DNA from: CAYFZO01 sp964347615
GTDB taxonomy: Bacteria > Pseudomonadota > Gammaproteobacteria > Poriferisulfidales > Oxydemutatoraceae
DNA length: 64,000 nt
Reading direction: 5' to 3'
Assembly: GCA_964347615.1 (NCBI GenBank)
Contig: CAYFZO010000007.1
Span: forward strand, 26,884 to 90,883
In this document: piece after piece, positions 1 to 7,472 of the stretch
Numbering within the stretch: the stretch's first letter is position 1
How the letters are laid out: each line of letters begins with the position of its first letter
Notes under the pieces: generated by a model
Told to the model about the DNA's origin: nothing
The model's database searches: none
Seen by the model: only the letters and a program-made list of their open reading frames with translations
Program-made: the position numbers and the translations under genes

Positions 1-1977
1 AACGAACGGTTGGTGCTGGAGTTGACCTCAGGCTTCGGCAACCTTGAGGTGAGTCCTGGTGAGGCGACGTTGAGTTCAGCGGCGAGGACGGTGGACGTGT
101 CGGTGACCGCGGGCCCCGGTGCGGTTTCGACGGAGGTTGTGGCGCTGGAGGGACCGGGCACGTCGATCGGGAACGCGAGGGTATCGTTCACGCCTTTGAC
201 GGTCGAGGTGGTTCGCGGCGTGGAGTTGTCGCTTTCCGACCACGCGGGTCAAGCGGTGGAGACGGTTACGATCGTGGCGGGAGAGTCAACCGAAATCACG
301 TTGGCGACGTCTCCGACGCTTGTAGGGGACGAACGGGTAACGGCGACGGTGAGCGTGGCCGAGGGGTTGTCTGTAGAGGGCGTTGATTCGGGGTTGATCG
401 GGGGGAACACGCTGGTTTTGACTTCAGAGGCGAACTCAAGCGCCCGGGTCAGAGTGAGCACGTTGATTCCGGGCTTGGAAGGCGGAATATCCGCTTCGGG
501 CGAGGGTGAAAACGTCGTCGTTGTCGGCGAGTTGCCGTCGCTTGGAGTCATCACCGAAGTCGCGGCCGAGGTCGCGGTGGCACTTTCCCCAGCGCAAGTC
601 GAAGTCCAGCAAGGCCGCAGCGCGATGCTCCGCGTAGAAACCAATCCGCTGCTGGGTGTGGGGCAGGCGGTGACGGTGCGTCTGACGATAAAGCCGGCTG
701 ACGTGGGTTTAAGTTTTGCCGGTGGTTCGTCGGTTACGGAAGTGGAGCTGGGAGAAAACCGGCGAAGCGTTGACGTCGAGGTGACTGCGTCGACGAACGT
801 GGCAATCAGAAGCGAGTTTGAGGTCGCCTCGACAGTGGTAAATGCTTCCGTTGGGTTGGGGGTGACCATTGACGCCCGTTCTGAGGCGACGCTTGAGGTG
901 ACGACGCCTCGGGTGGTGCTCGGATTGAGGCCCGCGGGCGGTGAGATCGGAGAGGTTTTGATGCTGGATCTTGGGGAGAGCAAGGCAGTGGAGTTGAGCC
1001 TGACCGACTTTACTTTGTCGGGGAATCAGACGGCGGAGTTCGAGGTGTCGGTCTCCGGTGGCGGGTTGAGTTTGCAAGGCGGTACGCCGAACCGGCAAGT
1101 GAGTTTGGACGCAGTCAACGTAACGGCGGAAGTGACGGTGTCGGCTTCGGGTAGTGCAGATTCCACCGGAGAGTTGCGAGTGAAGGCGTTGAGCGGCGTC
1201 GAGTTGGCAGGCGGCGTGCAAGCGGCGACGTTGCCGGTCGAGGTGTTGCAATCGGTGTCGTTGGTTTTCGACTCAGATTTGGTATTGATTCAGCGAGGTC
1301 GCAGCACGGAGTTCAAAGTAGCGACCAGCCCGTCGTTGGTTGCAGATCGCAGGACGACGGTGACGCTGGTGATTTCAGACCAGGGTTTTGCCCAAGGGTT
1401 CGCTTTCGGTGACGAAAGCACGCGGCACGAAGTCGCGTTCAACGCGGGCAAGTCGTCACAGACGGTAGCGGTGGCAGCGACGGCGACGATTGGCTCGATG
1501 GTGTCGGTGGAGGTGGACGTGATCCCGACCTCGGGCGTTCGGGCTTTGAGGCCGTTGCCGAGTTTAAGTTTGCAAGCGACGGTGCCCCGTGCGGCCCTCG
1601 ACCTCACCCCCGCCGGCGGTGCGCCCGGAGACGAGTTGGTACTGAATACGGGCACGAACAAGGTGGTGACGTTGAGCCTGCCCGACCTGATGCTGTCGGG
1701 CGACCACGAGGCGGTGTTCGAGGTGTCGGTCGAGGGTGAGGGGCTGAGTCTGCAGGGCGGAACACCGACCCTGCGCGTACGTTTGAGCGCAAGGAGTATG
1801 GCAGCGGAAGTGACGGTGTCGGCTTCGGCCGAGGCGGCGCCGGTCGGGCGTCTGGTGGTCAGGCCGGTCGACGGCGTCGAGTTGGTTGGAGACACAACGC
1901 TTCCGATTACGGTGAGATCGCCGTCGGACGGCACGACGTTGAGAATCAGGGTGTTCCTGGAAGGCGCGCTGGAGTAG
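1..1977 (+). CDS. Repetitive beta-sandwich surface protein, 3' part
   Basis: The reading frame is open to the left edge, so the N-terminus lies outside the window and at least 658 residues are visible. There are no cysteines. The sequence is rich in Val, Thr, Ser, Gly and Glu and alternates short beta-strand-like segments. Modules of roughly 105 residues recur. Two clearly related copies (around residues 300-410 and 520-630) share the signatures LRPAGG/LTPAGG, LSLxD, FEVSV and GLSLQGGTP, and another module type carries TSPxLV. This looks like tandem Ig-like or Big-like domains of a secreted or surface protein, but I cannot name the family. The C-terminus ends in TLRIRVFLEGALE, a motif that also occurs in a fragment near 20.85 kb. 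No anchor or sortase signal is visible. Function unknown; adhesin-like by composition only. Confidence 0.7.
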   Translation, partial: NERLVLELTSGFGNLEVSPGEATLSSAARTVDVSVTAGPGAVSTEVVALEGPGTSIGNARVSFTPLTVEVVRGVELSLSDHAGQAVETVTIVAGESTEITLATSPTLVGDERVTATVSVAEGLSVEGVDSGLIGGNTLVLTSEANSSARVRVSTLIPGLEGGISASGEGENVVVVGELPSLGVITEVAAEVAVALSPAQVEVQQGRSAMLRVETNPLLGVGQAVTVRLTIKPADVGLSFAGGSSVTEVELGENRRSVDVEVTASTNVAIRSEFEVASTVVNASVGLGVTIDARSEATLEVTTPRVVLGLRPAGGEIGEVLMLDLGESKAVELSLTDFTLSGNQTAEFEVSVSGGGLSLQGGTPNRQVSLDAVNVTAEVTVSASGSADSTGELRVKALSGVELAGGVQAATLPVEVLQSVSLVFDSDLVLIQRGRSTEFKVATSPSLVADRRTTVTLVISDQGFAQGFAFGDESTRHEVAFNAGKSSQTVAVAATATIGSMVSVEVDVIPTSGVRALRPLPSLSLQATVPRAALDLTPAGGAPGDELVLNTGTNKVVTLSLPDLMLSGDHEAVFEVSVEGEGLSLQGGTPTLRVRLSARSMAAEVTVSASAEAAPVGRLVVRPVDGVELVGDTTLPITVRSPSDGTTLRIRVFLEGALE

Positions 1978-2339
1978 CCTCTCGACCCACAGCGGGATTT
2001 GCCCTCCCTCCCTCTCGATTTGCCCCCCCGGGTTGTCCCCTTGGGGTTTACCAAGCGGTCTTGCCGCTGTCCCGCCCCACGCCCCCTGCCCGTCCCCACG
2101 TCCACCTTGGGCACAACGCGGGAGAGGCGAGAGGAACGAGACCAAAGCACGCCCCTAGCCGTTATCAAAAGTGGTGGTCTAAATCAGCCAACCCAAACCT
2201 AGCGGCTAGCCGTTACCTCTTGAGTTGTTGCATATCTGCAAGATGACCGTCTTCAGGAACAATTTATTAACGTATGGATACGCGTATACAAACGTGCGCA
2301 TAGCGCGGTCACAGGTTTTCTGCTTCATCTGTTCGTTCC
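1978..2339. other. Intergenic region with one copy of a 59-bp repeat
   Basis: I see no convincing gene here. The region holds the left copy (2096-2154) of a 59-bp direct repeat whose partner lies beyond the restriction-modification pair, a weak hairpin (AGCGG/CCGCT around 2054-2068) and a short palindrome ATACGCGTAT near 2278. Both flanking genes point towards it, so it should contain the two transcript ends, but no classical hairpin plus T-run terminator is obvious. Confidence 0.5.
2096..2154 (+). repeat. 59-bp direct repeat, left copy
   Basis: This segment matches 4602-4660 at about 47 of 59 positions without gaps, and every difference I count is a transition. The two copies flank the restriction-modification genes in the same orientation. 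They could be insertion footprints or members of a dispersed repeat family. Confidence 0.6.
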
Positions 2340-3257
2340 TTATTCCTTGTCCTTTTGGAACGCAGACAATGGCAGATTCAATACGCGCTGCTTAACTTCT
2401 TGCGGGCTGATCGGATCTTTCTGCACACGCTTACAGAGTTGCACAAGGTGCTGGCGCATTTCCTCAACCGGATGGTTGTTTCGTATTTGGATCAGGCGAA
2501 CACCACGATCGTGCGCTGTATTGTACGCGGTGCTGTTTTCCGGGATCATATCCATCAGTATTATCCCATGACGGTTCATCCGTCCCACCTTGTCGTTGAT
2601 CACTTCCGAGTTCCCTTTTCCGATAAGTCCGACTTCTATCCTGATCCAGCCCCGAGGTGTCTTCACTTCCGCATCCGTTTCCCGGCCTACCTCCCTATCC
2701 GCACCAACGTTCAGCCTGTAGTCTTCTGCTTCGCGCAGGCCGATAACCGTGAGCGCAGCTCCTGCGACGGCTCTTTCCAGCAATTTTCCGATCTTAGCTT
2801 TCCGTGATCCGCGAATGGTCAGTGTGGCGGTACCGCACCAAAGCAGCAAAGCCATCTCCCTCTTTTCCTGTGGGCGCGAAGCCTTCTCTATGCTAGACAT
2901 TACGTCGTCAAAGACTGATGGATAGTCGCTCTCCTGAATGCCAAGGTTCGTCGCGGTCTTTTTCGTCAGACCGATAAGCCATTGGCGCATTCTCCTGTCT
3001 TCCATATTTCCGGTCTCGACCATTTTTCGCAGTTGCGCTCGCCATTTTTCATCGTCTTTGGGGTATATCTTGGCCAATTTCGCCAGTTCGCGGTAAGTTT
3101 CTATCAGTGTTCGCCGTGTGGCATCCTCGAAGAACAGGCGGTAGTTGCCCCCCGTGAGAATCTTGGCGGTCACTTCACGCAAGCCACGGGGAGTGAAAGG
3201 ATCCCAGCAAGGGTGTGTTCCCGAGCCGGTTGTCACTTGCTTAATCCGAACACGCAA
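2340..3257 (-). CDS. Type II restriction endonuclease, CfrBI-like (tentative)
   Basis: This 305-residue protein overlaps the 3' end of a DNA methyltransferase gene on the same strand by 17 bp, the classic tight pairing of a type II restriction-modification system. The sequence has a helical, charged first half and, around residues 195-235, a run of conserved-looking acidic and basic residues (DAEVK, RIEVGLIGKG) that resembles a PD-(D/E)XK nuclease core. The overall look and the partner's m4C-type motif order fit the CfrBI endonuclease family, but I recognise this only tentatively. The start is a TTG (or a GTG two or seven codons in); there is no ATG near it. It would cut DNA lacking the partner's methylation. 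Base composition is lower in GC than neighbouring housekeeping genes, consistent with transfer. Confidence 0.6.
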   Translation of the reverse strand: MRVRIKQVTTGSGTHPCWDPFTPRGLREVTAKILTGGNYRLFFEDATRRTLIETYRELAKLAKIYPKDDEKWRAQLRKMVETGNMEDRRMRQWLIGLTKKTATNLGIQESDYPSVFDDVMSSIEKASRPQEKREMALLLWCGTATLTIRGSRKAKIGKLLERAVAGAALTVIGLREAEDYRLNVGADREVGRETDAEVKTPRGWIRIEVGLIGKGNSEVINDKVGRMNRHGIILMDMIPENSTAYNTAHDRGVRLIQIRNNHPVEEMRQHLVQLCKRVQKDPISPQEVKQRVLNLPLSAFQKDKE

Positions 3258-4353
3258 AAAATTCCCAGTCGAGAACGTCCGGGGAGTGTTCCATGATCTC
3301 TCGATCTTGGCACTGTATCCTGAAGTATCTTGCGTTTTTCTCGACCATCATAAACCGGCGGCCAAGGAAGCTGGCGACTCTCCCCGTGGTTCCCACCCCG
3401 GAGAAAGGATCAAGCACCATATCGTTGACGAACGAGTAATAACGAATCACACGCTCCGCCAATGCCTCGGGAAATACAGCGGGATGCTTCTTGTGATGCG
3501 CCGGATGCAACCGCCATATATTTGTTCGCTCATAGTCGTCTCCAATCAGAGATTGGTGCAGAGCTTCCTGGTCCGGGTGGTGGCGCAAATTCCAGTCAAT
3601 CAGTTTATCCGTCCTTTTCCGGTAGACGACGACGCTTTCCGTTATGCACACGGGCTTGTATTGCAACGGTTGCCTGTCGGCGGCAAAGCGACGTCCTCGG
3701 CCCAAATGCCAGCCCGCACCCTCCGGCTTTTGCCAGATGATGTCATCCACGAACTCGAAACCGATCTTATCCAACACCGTGTGCAAGTCGAAGGTTATCG
3801 GCAAGCGCCTGCTGGCGGCATTCCGATGAGGGCGACGAACTAGCACTGGGCTCGTATTCACCACGAGAAAGCGACCTTCGGACAGTACATGATGGCACCG
3901 CGAGAAGACCTCCCTCAGCATTCCCAAGTAATCCGAATAACTTTCGCTCTCGTGATACTCGGGCTTGGCGTTGAAATACGGTGGAGACGTAAATACCAGT
4001 TGCGCCGATCCCGGAGGATAATCGGCCAGTGCATATCGCGCATCCCCGAGCACAATGCGCGATGGTATCGGTCTGAAAGTTATCTCGGCTAAATGCCTGG
4101 TTTTCGGCGAGCGGCGGCGGGAAGATTGCTTTTCCTTTTCGCAACGCTGAACTGCCAGCGACAGGTTCGTGCTAAATACCACTTTCCCCCCGGCCACCCG
4201 CACTTCCCCGACCGACTCCTTACCGTTATAGCGAGCCAATAGCGCGACGCGCCACTGCTCCAGCCTGTCGTCATATTCGGGCAGACCGAGGGCAACGTCT
4301 ATTCTGTTCGCAAGCCAATCCCTGACGATTGAGCGGACAGTCGCTGCGTTCAT
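3241..4353 (-). CDS. DNA methyltransferase, amino-MTase class beta (TSPPY)
   Basis: This is the modification half of the restriction-modification pair, methylating an exocyclic amino group (N4-cytosine, or less likely N6-adenine). The catalytic motif IV TSPPY comes first and the SAM-binding motif I, DPFSGVGTTG, lies near the C-terminus, which defines the beta permutation. SPPY is typical of m4C enzymes. The frame stays open upstream to 4515, but the upstream part is Arg/Pro-rich and unlike this family. I therefore choose the ATG at 4353, giving 370 residues; its ATG overlaps the stop codon of the upstream small ORF as ATGA. The stop lies inside the endonuclease start region. Substrate sequence cannot be read from the protein. 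Confidence 0.85.
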   Translation of the reverse strand: MNAATVRSIVRDWLANRIDVALGLPEYDDRLEQWRVALLARYNGKESVGEVRVAGGKVVFSTNLSLAVQRCEKEKQSSRRRSPKTRHLAEITFRPIPSRIVLGDARYALADYPPGSAQLVFTSPPYFNAKPEYHESESYSDYLGMLREVFSRCHHVLSEGRFLVVNTSPVLVRRPHRNAASRRLPITFDLHTVLDKIGFEFVDDIIWQKPEGAGWHLGRGRRFAADRQPLQYKPVCITESVVVYRKRTDKLIDWNLRHHPDQEALHQSLIGDDYERTNIWRLHPAHHKKHPAVFPEALAERVIRYYSFVNDMVLDPFSGVGTTGRVASFLGRRFMMVEKNARYFRIQCQDREIMEHSPDVLDWEFFACSD

Positions 4354-4592
4354 TGCCCGGGGGTGCCTCCCACGGCCACCAAGGGGCGCAGGCGGGCGAG
4401 TCCGTCCGGGTAATGGGTGCGCAGGTAGGCGAGGGTCGTTAGGGCGTCCTCGCGCCTCCGGGAGCAGAGCAGGCTGGACCGGAGGCCGTCTCCGTCCTGC
4501 TCCAACAGCAGACACGGCTCAAAGCGCACCGCCGAAATCGGCAGCGCGGCGAGCGGGTCCGGGACAATGCTCCATGTTTGGGAGTGTAGCAC
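4350..4592 (-). CDS. Small hypothetical ORF upstream of the methyltransferase
   Basis: An 80-residue frame starting at GTG ends in a TGA that overlaps the methyltransferase ATG by four bases (ATGA), a common sign of translational coupling. The protein begins MLHSQTWSIVPDPL and has no motif I recognise. It may be a control protein, a leader that sets methyltransferase translation, or the remnant 3' end of a gene truncated when the cassette inserted, because a 59-bp repeat copy begins only 10 bp upstream. Its reality rests on the overlap and position alone. Confidence 0.4.
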   Translation of the reverse strand: MLHSQTWSIVPDPLAALPISAVRFEPCLLLEQDGDGLRSSLLCSRRREDALTTLAYLRTHYPDGLARLRPLVAVGGTPGQ

Positions 4593-4601
4593 GTGGCTGG
4601 G

Positions 4602-4660
4602 CCACGTTCACCTCGGGCGCAACACGGGAGAGGCGAGGAGGACGAGACCGGAGCGCGTCT
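4602..4660 (+). repeat. 59-bp direct repeat, right copy
   Basis: This is the partner of 2096-2154 (about 80 percent identical, transitions only). It lies between the small ORF's start and the rpmB promoter region, so the two copies bracket the whole restriction-modification module. Confidence 0.6.
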
Positions 4661-4738
4661 TGTGCCGTGTAAGGACTTGATAGACGAAGGGCTTTCTGTT
4701 ATTTTCGCCGCTCTTTTGAACCCGAATAAAGCGGAAAA

Positions 4739-4975
4739 ATGTCAAGAATCTGCCAAATAACCGGCAAAAAGCCGATGAGCGGCAACAACGTCTCTCACGC
4801 ACACAACAAAACCCGCAGACGCTTTCTGCCCAATCTGCATACGCTCAGGTTCTGGCTCGACAAAGAGAGCCGCTGGGTGAAGCTGCGCGTGTCGAGGAAA
4901 GGCTTGCGCATCATAAACAAAAAGGGCATCGAGGCGGCGCTTGACGAAGCCCGCAAGCAAGGCATCAAAGTCTGA
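4739..4975 (+). CDS. rpmB: 50S ribosomal protein L28
   Basis: The 78-residue protein begins MSRICQITGKKP and continues with the GNNVSHAHNKTRRRFLPNL segment that is diagnostic of bacterial L28. Length is exactly the family norm. L28 is a component of the large ribosomal subunit. It is followed 23 bp later by rpmG (L33), the usual two-gene ribosomal protein operon. The first Cys is present, but the L28 zinc-type cysteine set is not complete, as in most proteobacteria. Confidence 0.97.
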   Translation: MSRICQITGKKPMSGNNVSHAHNKTRRRFLPNLHTLRFWLDKESRWVKLRVSRKGLRIINKKGIEAALDEARKQGIKV

Positions 4976-4998
4976 ACAAAGCTTCAGGAGGTTCAGCA

Positions 4999-5160
4999 GT
5001 GGCAACGCGCGAAAAAATAAAACTCGTTTCAACGGCCGGCACCGGGCACTATTACACGACGACCAAAAACAAGCGCAACACGACCGAAAAGCTCGAAATG
5101 AAGAAGTTTGACCCGGTCATCCGAAAGCACACGCTTTATAAGGAAGACAAGATCAAGTAG
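4999..5160 (+). CDS. rpmG: 50S ribosomal protein L33
   Basis: A 53-residue protein starts at GTG and reads VATREKIKLVSTAGTGHYY, followed by the KNKRNTTEKLEMKKFDP core of L33. The start is set by an AGGAGG Shine-Dalgarno sequence eight bases upstream and by the family's N-terminus. L33 sits in the 50S subunit near the E site. It lacks the four cysteines of the zinc-binding L33 form, as expected for a proteobacterium. The last 23 codons are part of a 188-bp tandem duplication that continues into the intergenic region. Confidence 0.97.
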   Translation: MATREKIKLVSTAGTGHYYTTTKNKRNTTEKLEMKKFDPVIRKHTLYKEDKIK

Positions 5161-5278
5161 CCGCCCGGCGAAAGCCGCTTATTCCCTGATTCGAGAAAAA
5201 TCAGGCGAGGAACCCGAAACAACCACCGAAACAACCGGGCGAAGTGCCCGGCGAAAGCAAAGTCAGGCCGTCGTCAAA
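5091..5278. repeat. 188-bp tandem duplication, copy 1
   Basis: This segment is repeated at 5279-5463 with only about three differences, all transitions. It spans the last 23 codons of rpmG and the intergenic region, and ends with the bases that would encode the last codons of the desaturase on the other strand. It contains a hairpin CCTGATT/AATCAGG (5185-5205) and a second, CCGGGC-AAG type, hairpin (5235-5251). Confidence 0.9.
5185..5205. terminator. Hairpin, probable bidirectional terminator (copy 1)
   Basis: A 7-bp perfect stem CCTGATT/AATCAGG with an A-rich loop lies between convergent genes. A second stem-loop CCGGGC(G)AAG(T)GCCCGG follows at 5235-5251. In the second duplicate (5373-5393 and 5423-5439) the base changes keep the pairing as wobble or perfect pairs. 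The second copy's CCGGGCG/CGCCCGG stem is perfect with a 3-base loop. Confidence 0.5.
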
Positions 5279-5348
5279 GCTCGAAATGAAGAAGTTTGAC
5301 CCGGTCATCCGAAAGCACACGCTTTATAAGGAAGACAAGATCAAGTAG
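5279..5348 (+). pseudogene. Duplicated C-terminal fragment of rpmG
   Basis: These 70 bases repeat the last 23 codons of rpmG, including LEMKKFDPVIRKHTLYK and the TAG stop, without any start or ribosome-binding site. The fragment was created by the 188-bp tandem duplication and should not be translated as L33. Confidence 0.85.
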
Positions 5349-5463
5349 CCGCCCGGCGAAAGCCGCTTATTCCCTGATTCGAGAAAAATCGGGCGAGGAA
5401 CCCGAAACAACCACCGAAACAACCGGGCGAAGCGCCCGGCGAAAGCAAAGTTAGGCCGTCGTC
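5279..5463. repeat. 188-bp tandem duplication, copy 2
   Basis: This is the second copy of 5091-5278, offset by exactly 188 bp. It starts with an out-of-context copy of the L33 C-terminal codons and its right end carries the real stop codon and last codons of the desaturase gene. Confidence 0.9.
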
Positions 5464-6653
5464 GGCTCGACCCGGGTGTCGCCCTTGATTCTGCGGGCGA
5501 ACTCTTCGAGCACGTGCAACCCGCTTTGCTCGGCCTGACGGCACCACTCGAGCAATTCAATCCTCAGCTTCTCGTGGTCGCCGCGCAAATCGTGCCACAA
5601 CGATTGCAGACGGTGCCGGAATTCATAGACCGTCTTCAGCGTCTCGTTGTTCTTCATCGCGCGGCTCAAGTGATTGTGGTCTCGGGCGACGACGTTTTTT
5701 TCGTGGTGAAAAAACGGCTTGCGCACCCCTTTCAAAAGTTGCTGGTAGGAACCTCTTGCGCGTTTGAGCTCCTGCTTGAACACGGGCCGCATGACCGTGT
5801 CAACGTATTCCGCCATCACGTGAACCCGCCCGTTCAAGAGCGTCTGCACGGTTTCCAAATCGAGACGAGACACTCGCCGCACCACCCGGTGCGACGGCAT
5901 CACCCGCTTCACCTGCGCCAGCCTCAAACCCTGCAAAAGCCTGATGTACAACCAACCGACGTCAAACTCCCAAGCCCGCGCCGACAATTTCGCCGACCCC
6001 GGAAAAGCGTGGTGATTGTTGTGCAGTTCCTCGCCGCCGATCAACAGCCCGACGTTGCCGAGGTTGGTCGAATCATCCCCGGTTTCATAGTTGCGGTAGC
6101 CGAAGAAGTGCCCGCCGCCGTTGATGACCCCGGCGGCGAAGAACGGAATCCACATCGCCTGCACCGCCCATATCGAAATGCCCCAGAAGCCAAACACAAC
6201 GTAGTCCACCGCGAGCAATGCAATTATGCCTCTATTCGGATATTTGCCGTAAAGGTTTTTTTCAACCCAATCCTGCGGTGTCCCACGCCCGTAAGTCTCG
6301 AGCGTCGCCTTGTTGGCGGCTTCCTCGCGGTACAGCTCGGCGCCGCTGAACAAGACTTTCAGGAAACCGTGGGTTCTCGGGCTGTGAGGATCGTCGTCGG
6401 TTTCGACCACCGCGTGGTGTTTGCGGTGAATCGCCACCCATTCGCGCGTAATCATGCCGGTCGTAAGCCACAACCAAAAACGCATCGGATGAGTTACCGC
6501 CGGATGAAACTCAACCGCAAGATGCGCTTGAGAGCGGTGCAGGAAAAGCGTCACGCAAGCGATGGTGACGTGGGTCATCGCCAACGCGACGACGACGTAC
6601 CCCCACCACGGCAAACTTAACAGCCCGTTACCGGTCACAACGTCGTTCAACAT
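5451..6653 (-). CDS. Membrane fatty acid (acyl-CoA delta-9 type) desaturase
   Basis: This 400-residue membrane protein carries the three histidine boxes of the diiron desaturases: HRSQAH (39-44), HRKHH (76-80) and HNNHH (211-215). Hydrophobic segments flank them, near residues 12-37 and 140-175. It introduces a cis double bond into saturated acyl chains using oxygen and an electron donor, and so adjusts membrane fluidity. The C-terminal ~150 residues are charged and helical (an extension seen in some bacterial OLE1-like enzymes). It converges on rpmG, and its last codons lie inside the 188-bp duplication. Substrate (acyl-CoA or acyl-lipid) cannot be decided. Confidence 0.92.
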   Translation of the reverse strand: MLNDVVTGNGLLSLPWWGYVVVALAMTHVTIACVTLFLHRSQAHLAVEFHPAVTHPMRFWLWLTTGMITREWVAIHRKHHAVVETDDDPHSPRTHGFLKVLFSGAELYREEAANKATLETYGRGTPQDWVEKNLYGKYPNRGIIALLAVDYVVFGFWGISIWAVQAMWIPFFAAGVINGGGHFFGYRNYETGDDSTNLGNVGLLIGGEELHNNHHAFPGSAKLSARAWEFDVGWLYIRLLQGLRLAQVKRVMPSHRVVRRVSRLDLETVQTLLNGRVHVMAEYVDTVMRPVFKQELKRARGSYQQLLKGVRKPFFHHEKNVVARDHNHLSRAMKNNETLKTVYEFRHRLQSLWHDLRGDHEKLRIELLEWCRQAEQSGLHVLEEFARRIKGDTRVEPTTA

Positions 6654-6977
6654 GGTTTTTCAGTGAGATTTTTGCAGCGGTGCTCGCCGGTCTTGGCCGG
6701 GAAACGCGCATAACCTTACGCGAACTCCGGGACGTAGTCAAAAAGAGCGATATCCCGCGTTCACCGGAGCAAACGCCGGTATCCCTCACGGGTGCTCCAC
6801 GGCTGCCCGACAACGACGCCTTCGCGCCCGGTCGCCCAGCCCCGGAAGCCCGGCGGAGACAGGGTGGCTGTATCGATGCCCGGCCGCCCGGCACCCGCCG
6901 CCGAACCCGCACCTTACGCACGGGAGCGATTCACCCGCGCCGCGCAAGCTCCGTCTCGGGGACGTCGCCGCAGCGGG
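6654..6977. other. Intergenic region upstream of the desaturase
   Basis: About 320 bp separate the desaturase start from the end of the glycosylase gene, both on the minus strand. No supported gene is visible. GC-rich frames open here in several phases, but their products are Arg/Pro-rich and match nothing. The desaturase promoter should lie here, but I could not identify clear -35/-10 boxes. Confidence 0.4.
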
Positions 6978-7472
6978 TTAGAGGTAATCGCACACCACCC
7001 GCCACGCGGCAAGCTTCTGCTCGAAAGTCAAACGCGCGTTCGCCGGGCTTGTCGAGGGCAATTCAAGGGTCTCCGGCGTCGAGACCGTCCGCAAATGCCG
7101 GCGAAAGGAAGCACCCGCTTTCCTGCCGTTCAGCAACACCACGTTGATCGAAGTGCACCGGTCGAGCATTTCGGCGATGGCGTTGGGCTCCTCGCTCGAG
7201 GGCACAATCGCGGCGTCGAGGCTGCCGTCACGCTCGCAGCGTTTGAGCACGTCCCACAACGCGAGGTTCGCCCGCCGCAACGCGGCGACGCGCCGATGGT
7301 ACGGAAGGTCGGCGGTGAATCCAAGCAAAGCACCCATGATTCGCCAGAAAGCGTTGTTCGGATGCGCGTAATATTGCCGGCGGCGCAAAGACTCCACGCT
7401 CGGCATCGACCCCAGTATCAACACTCTCGGCCTGGGCGGAAGAATCGGAGGAAAGCCCGTAACCTTATTCAT
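6978..7472 (-). CDS. DNA-deoxyinosine glycosylase (UDG superfamily)
   Basis: A 164-residue protein of the uracil-DNA glycosylase superfamily. The N-terminal motif LGSMPS (20-25) followed by QYYAHPNNAFW (about 33-43) and the late motif LPSTSPANA (about 137-145) are those of the hypoxanthine/deoxyinosine glycosylase family. It removes deaminated adenine (hypoxanthine) from DNA to begin base excision repair. Its ATG overlaps the hyuA stop codon as ATGA, so it is probably cotranslated with the oxoprolinase-type gene, although the functions are unrelated. Confidence 0.85.
   Translation of the reverse strand: MNKVTGFPPILPPRPRVLILGSMPSVESLRRRQYYAHPNNAFWRIMGALLGFTADLPYHRRVAALRRANLALWDVLKRCERDGSLDAAIVPSSEEPNAIAEMLDRCTSINVVLLNGRKAGASFRRHLRTVSTPETLELPSTSPANARLTFEQKLAAWRVVCDYL

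Noticed and set aside
4354..4515. 54-codon N-terminal extension of the methylase
   Set aside because: Arg/Pro-rich and overlapping the upstream small ORF in another frame; ATG 4353 has the ATGA coupling.
2096..4660. Transition-only differences as evidence of a mutator mechanism such as RIP
   Set aside because: The number of sites is small, both directions of change occur, and transitions are the most common substitutions anyway.
5514..6620. A 368-codon plus-strand frame opposite the desaturase
   Set aside because: The minus strand has all three histidine boxes; the plus-strand product is His/Pro/Arg-rich and unlike any protein.
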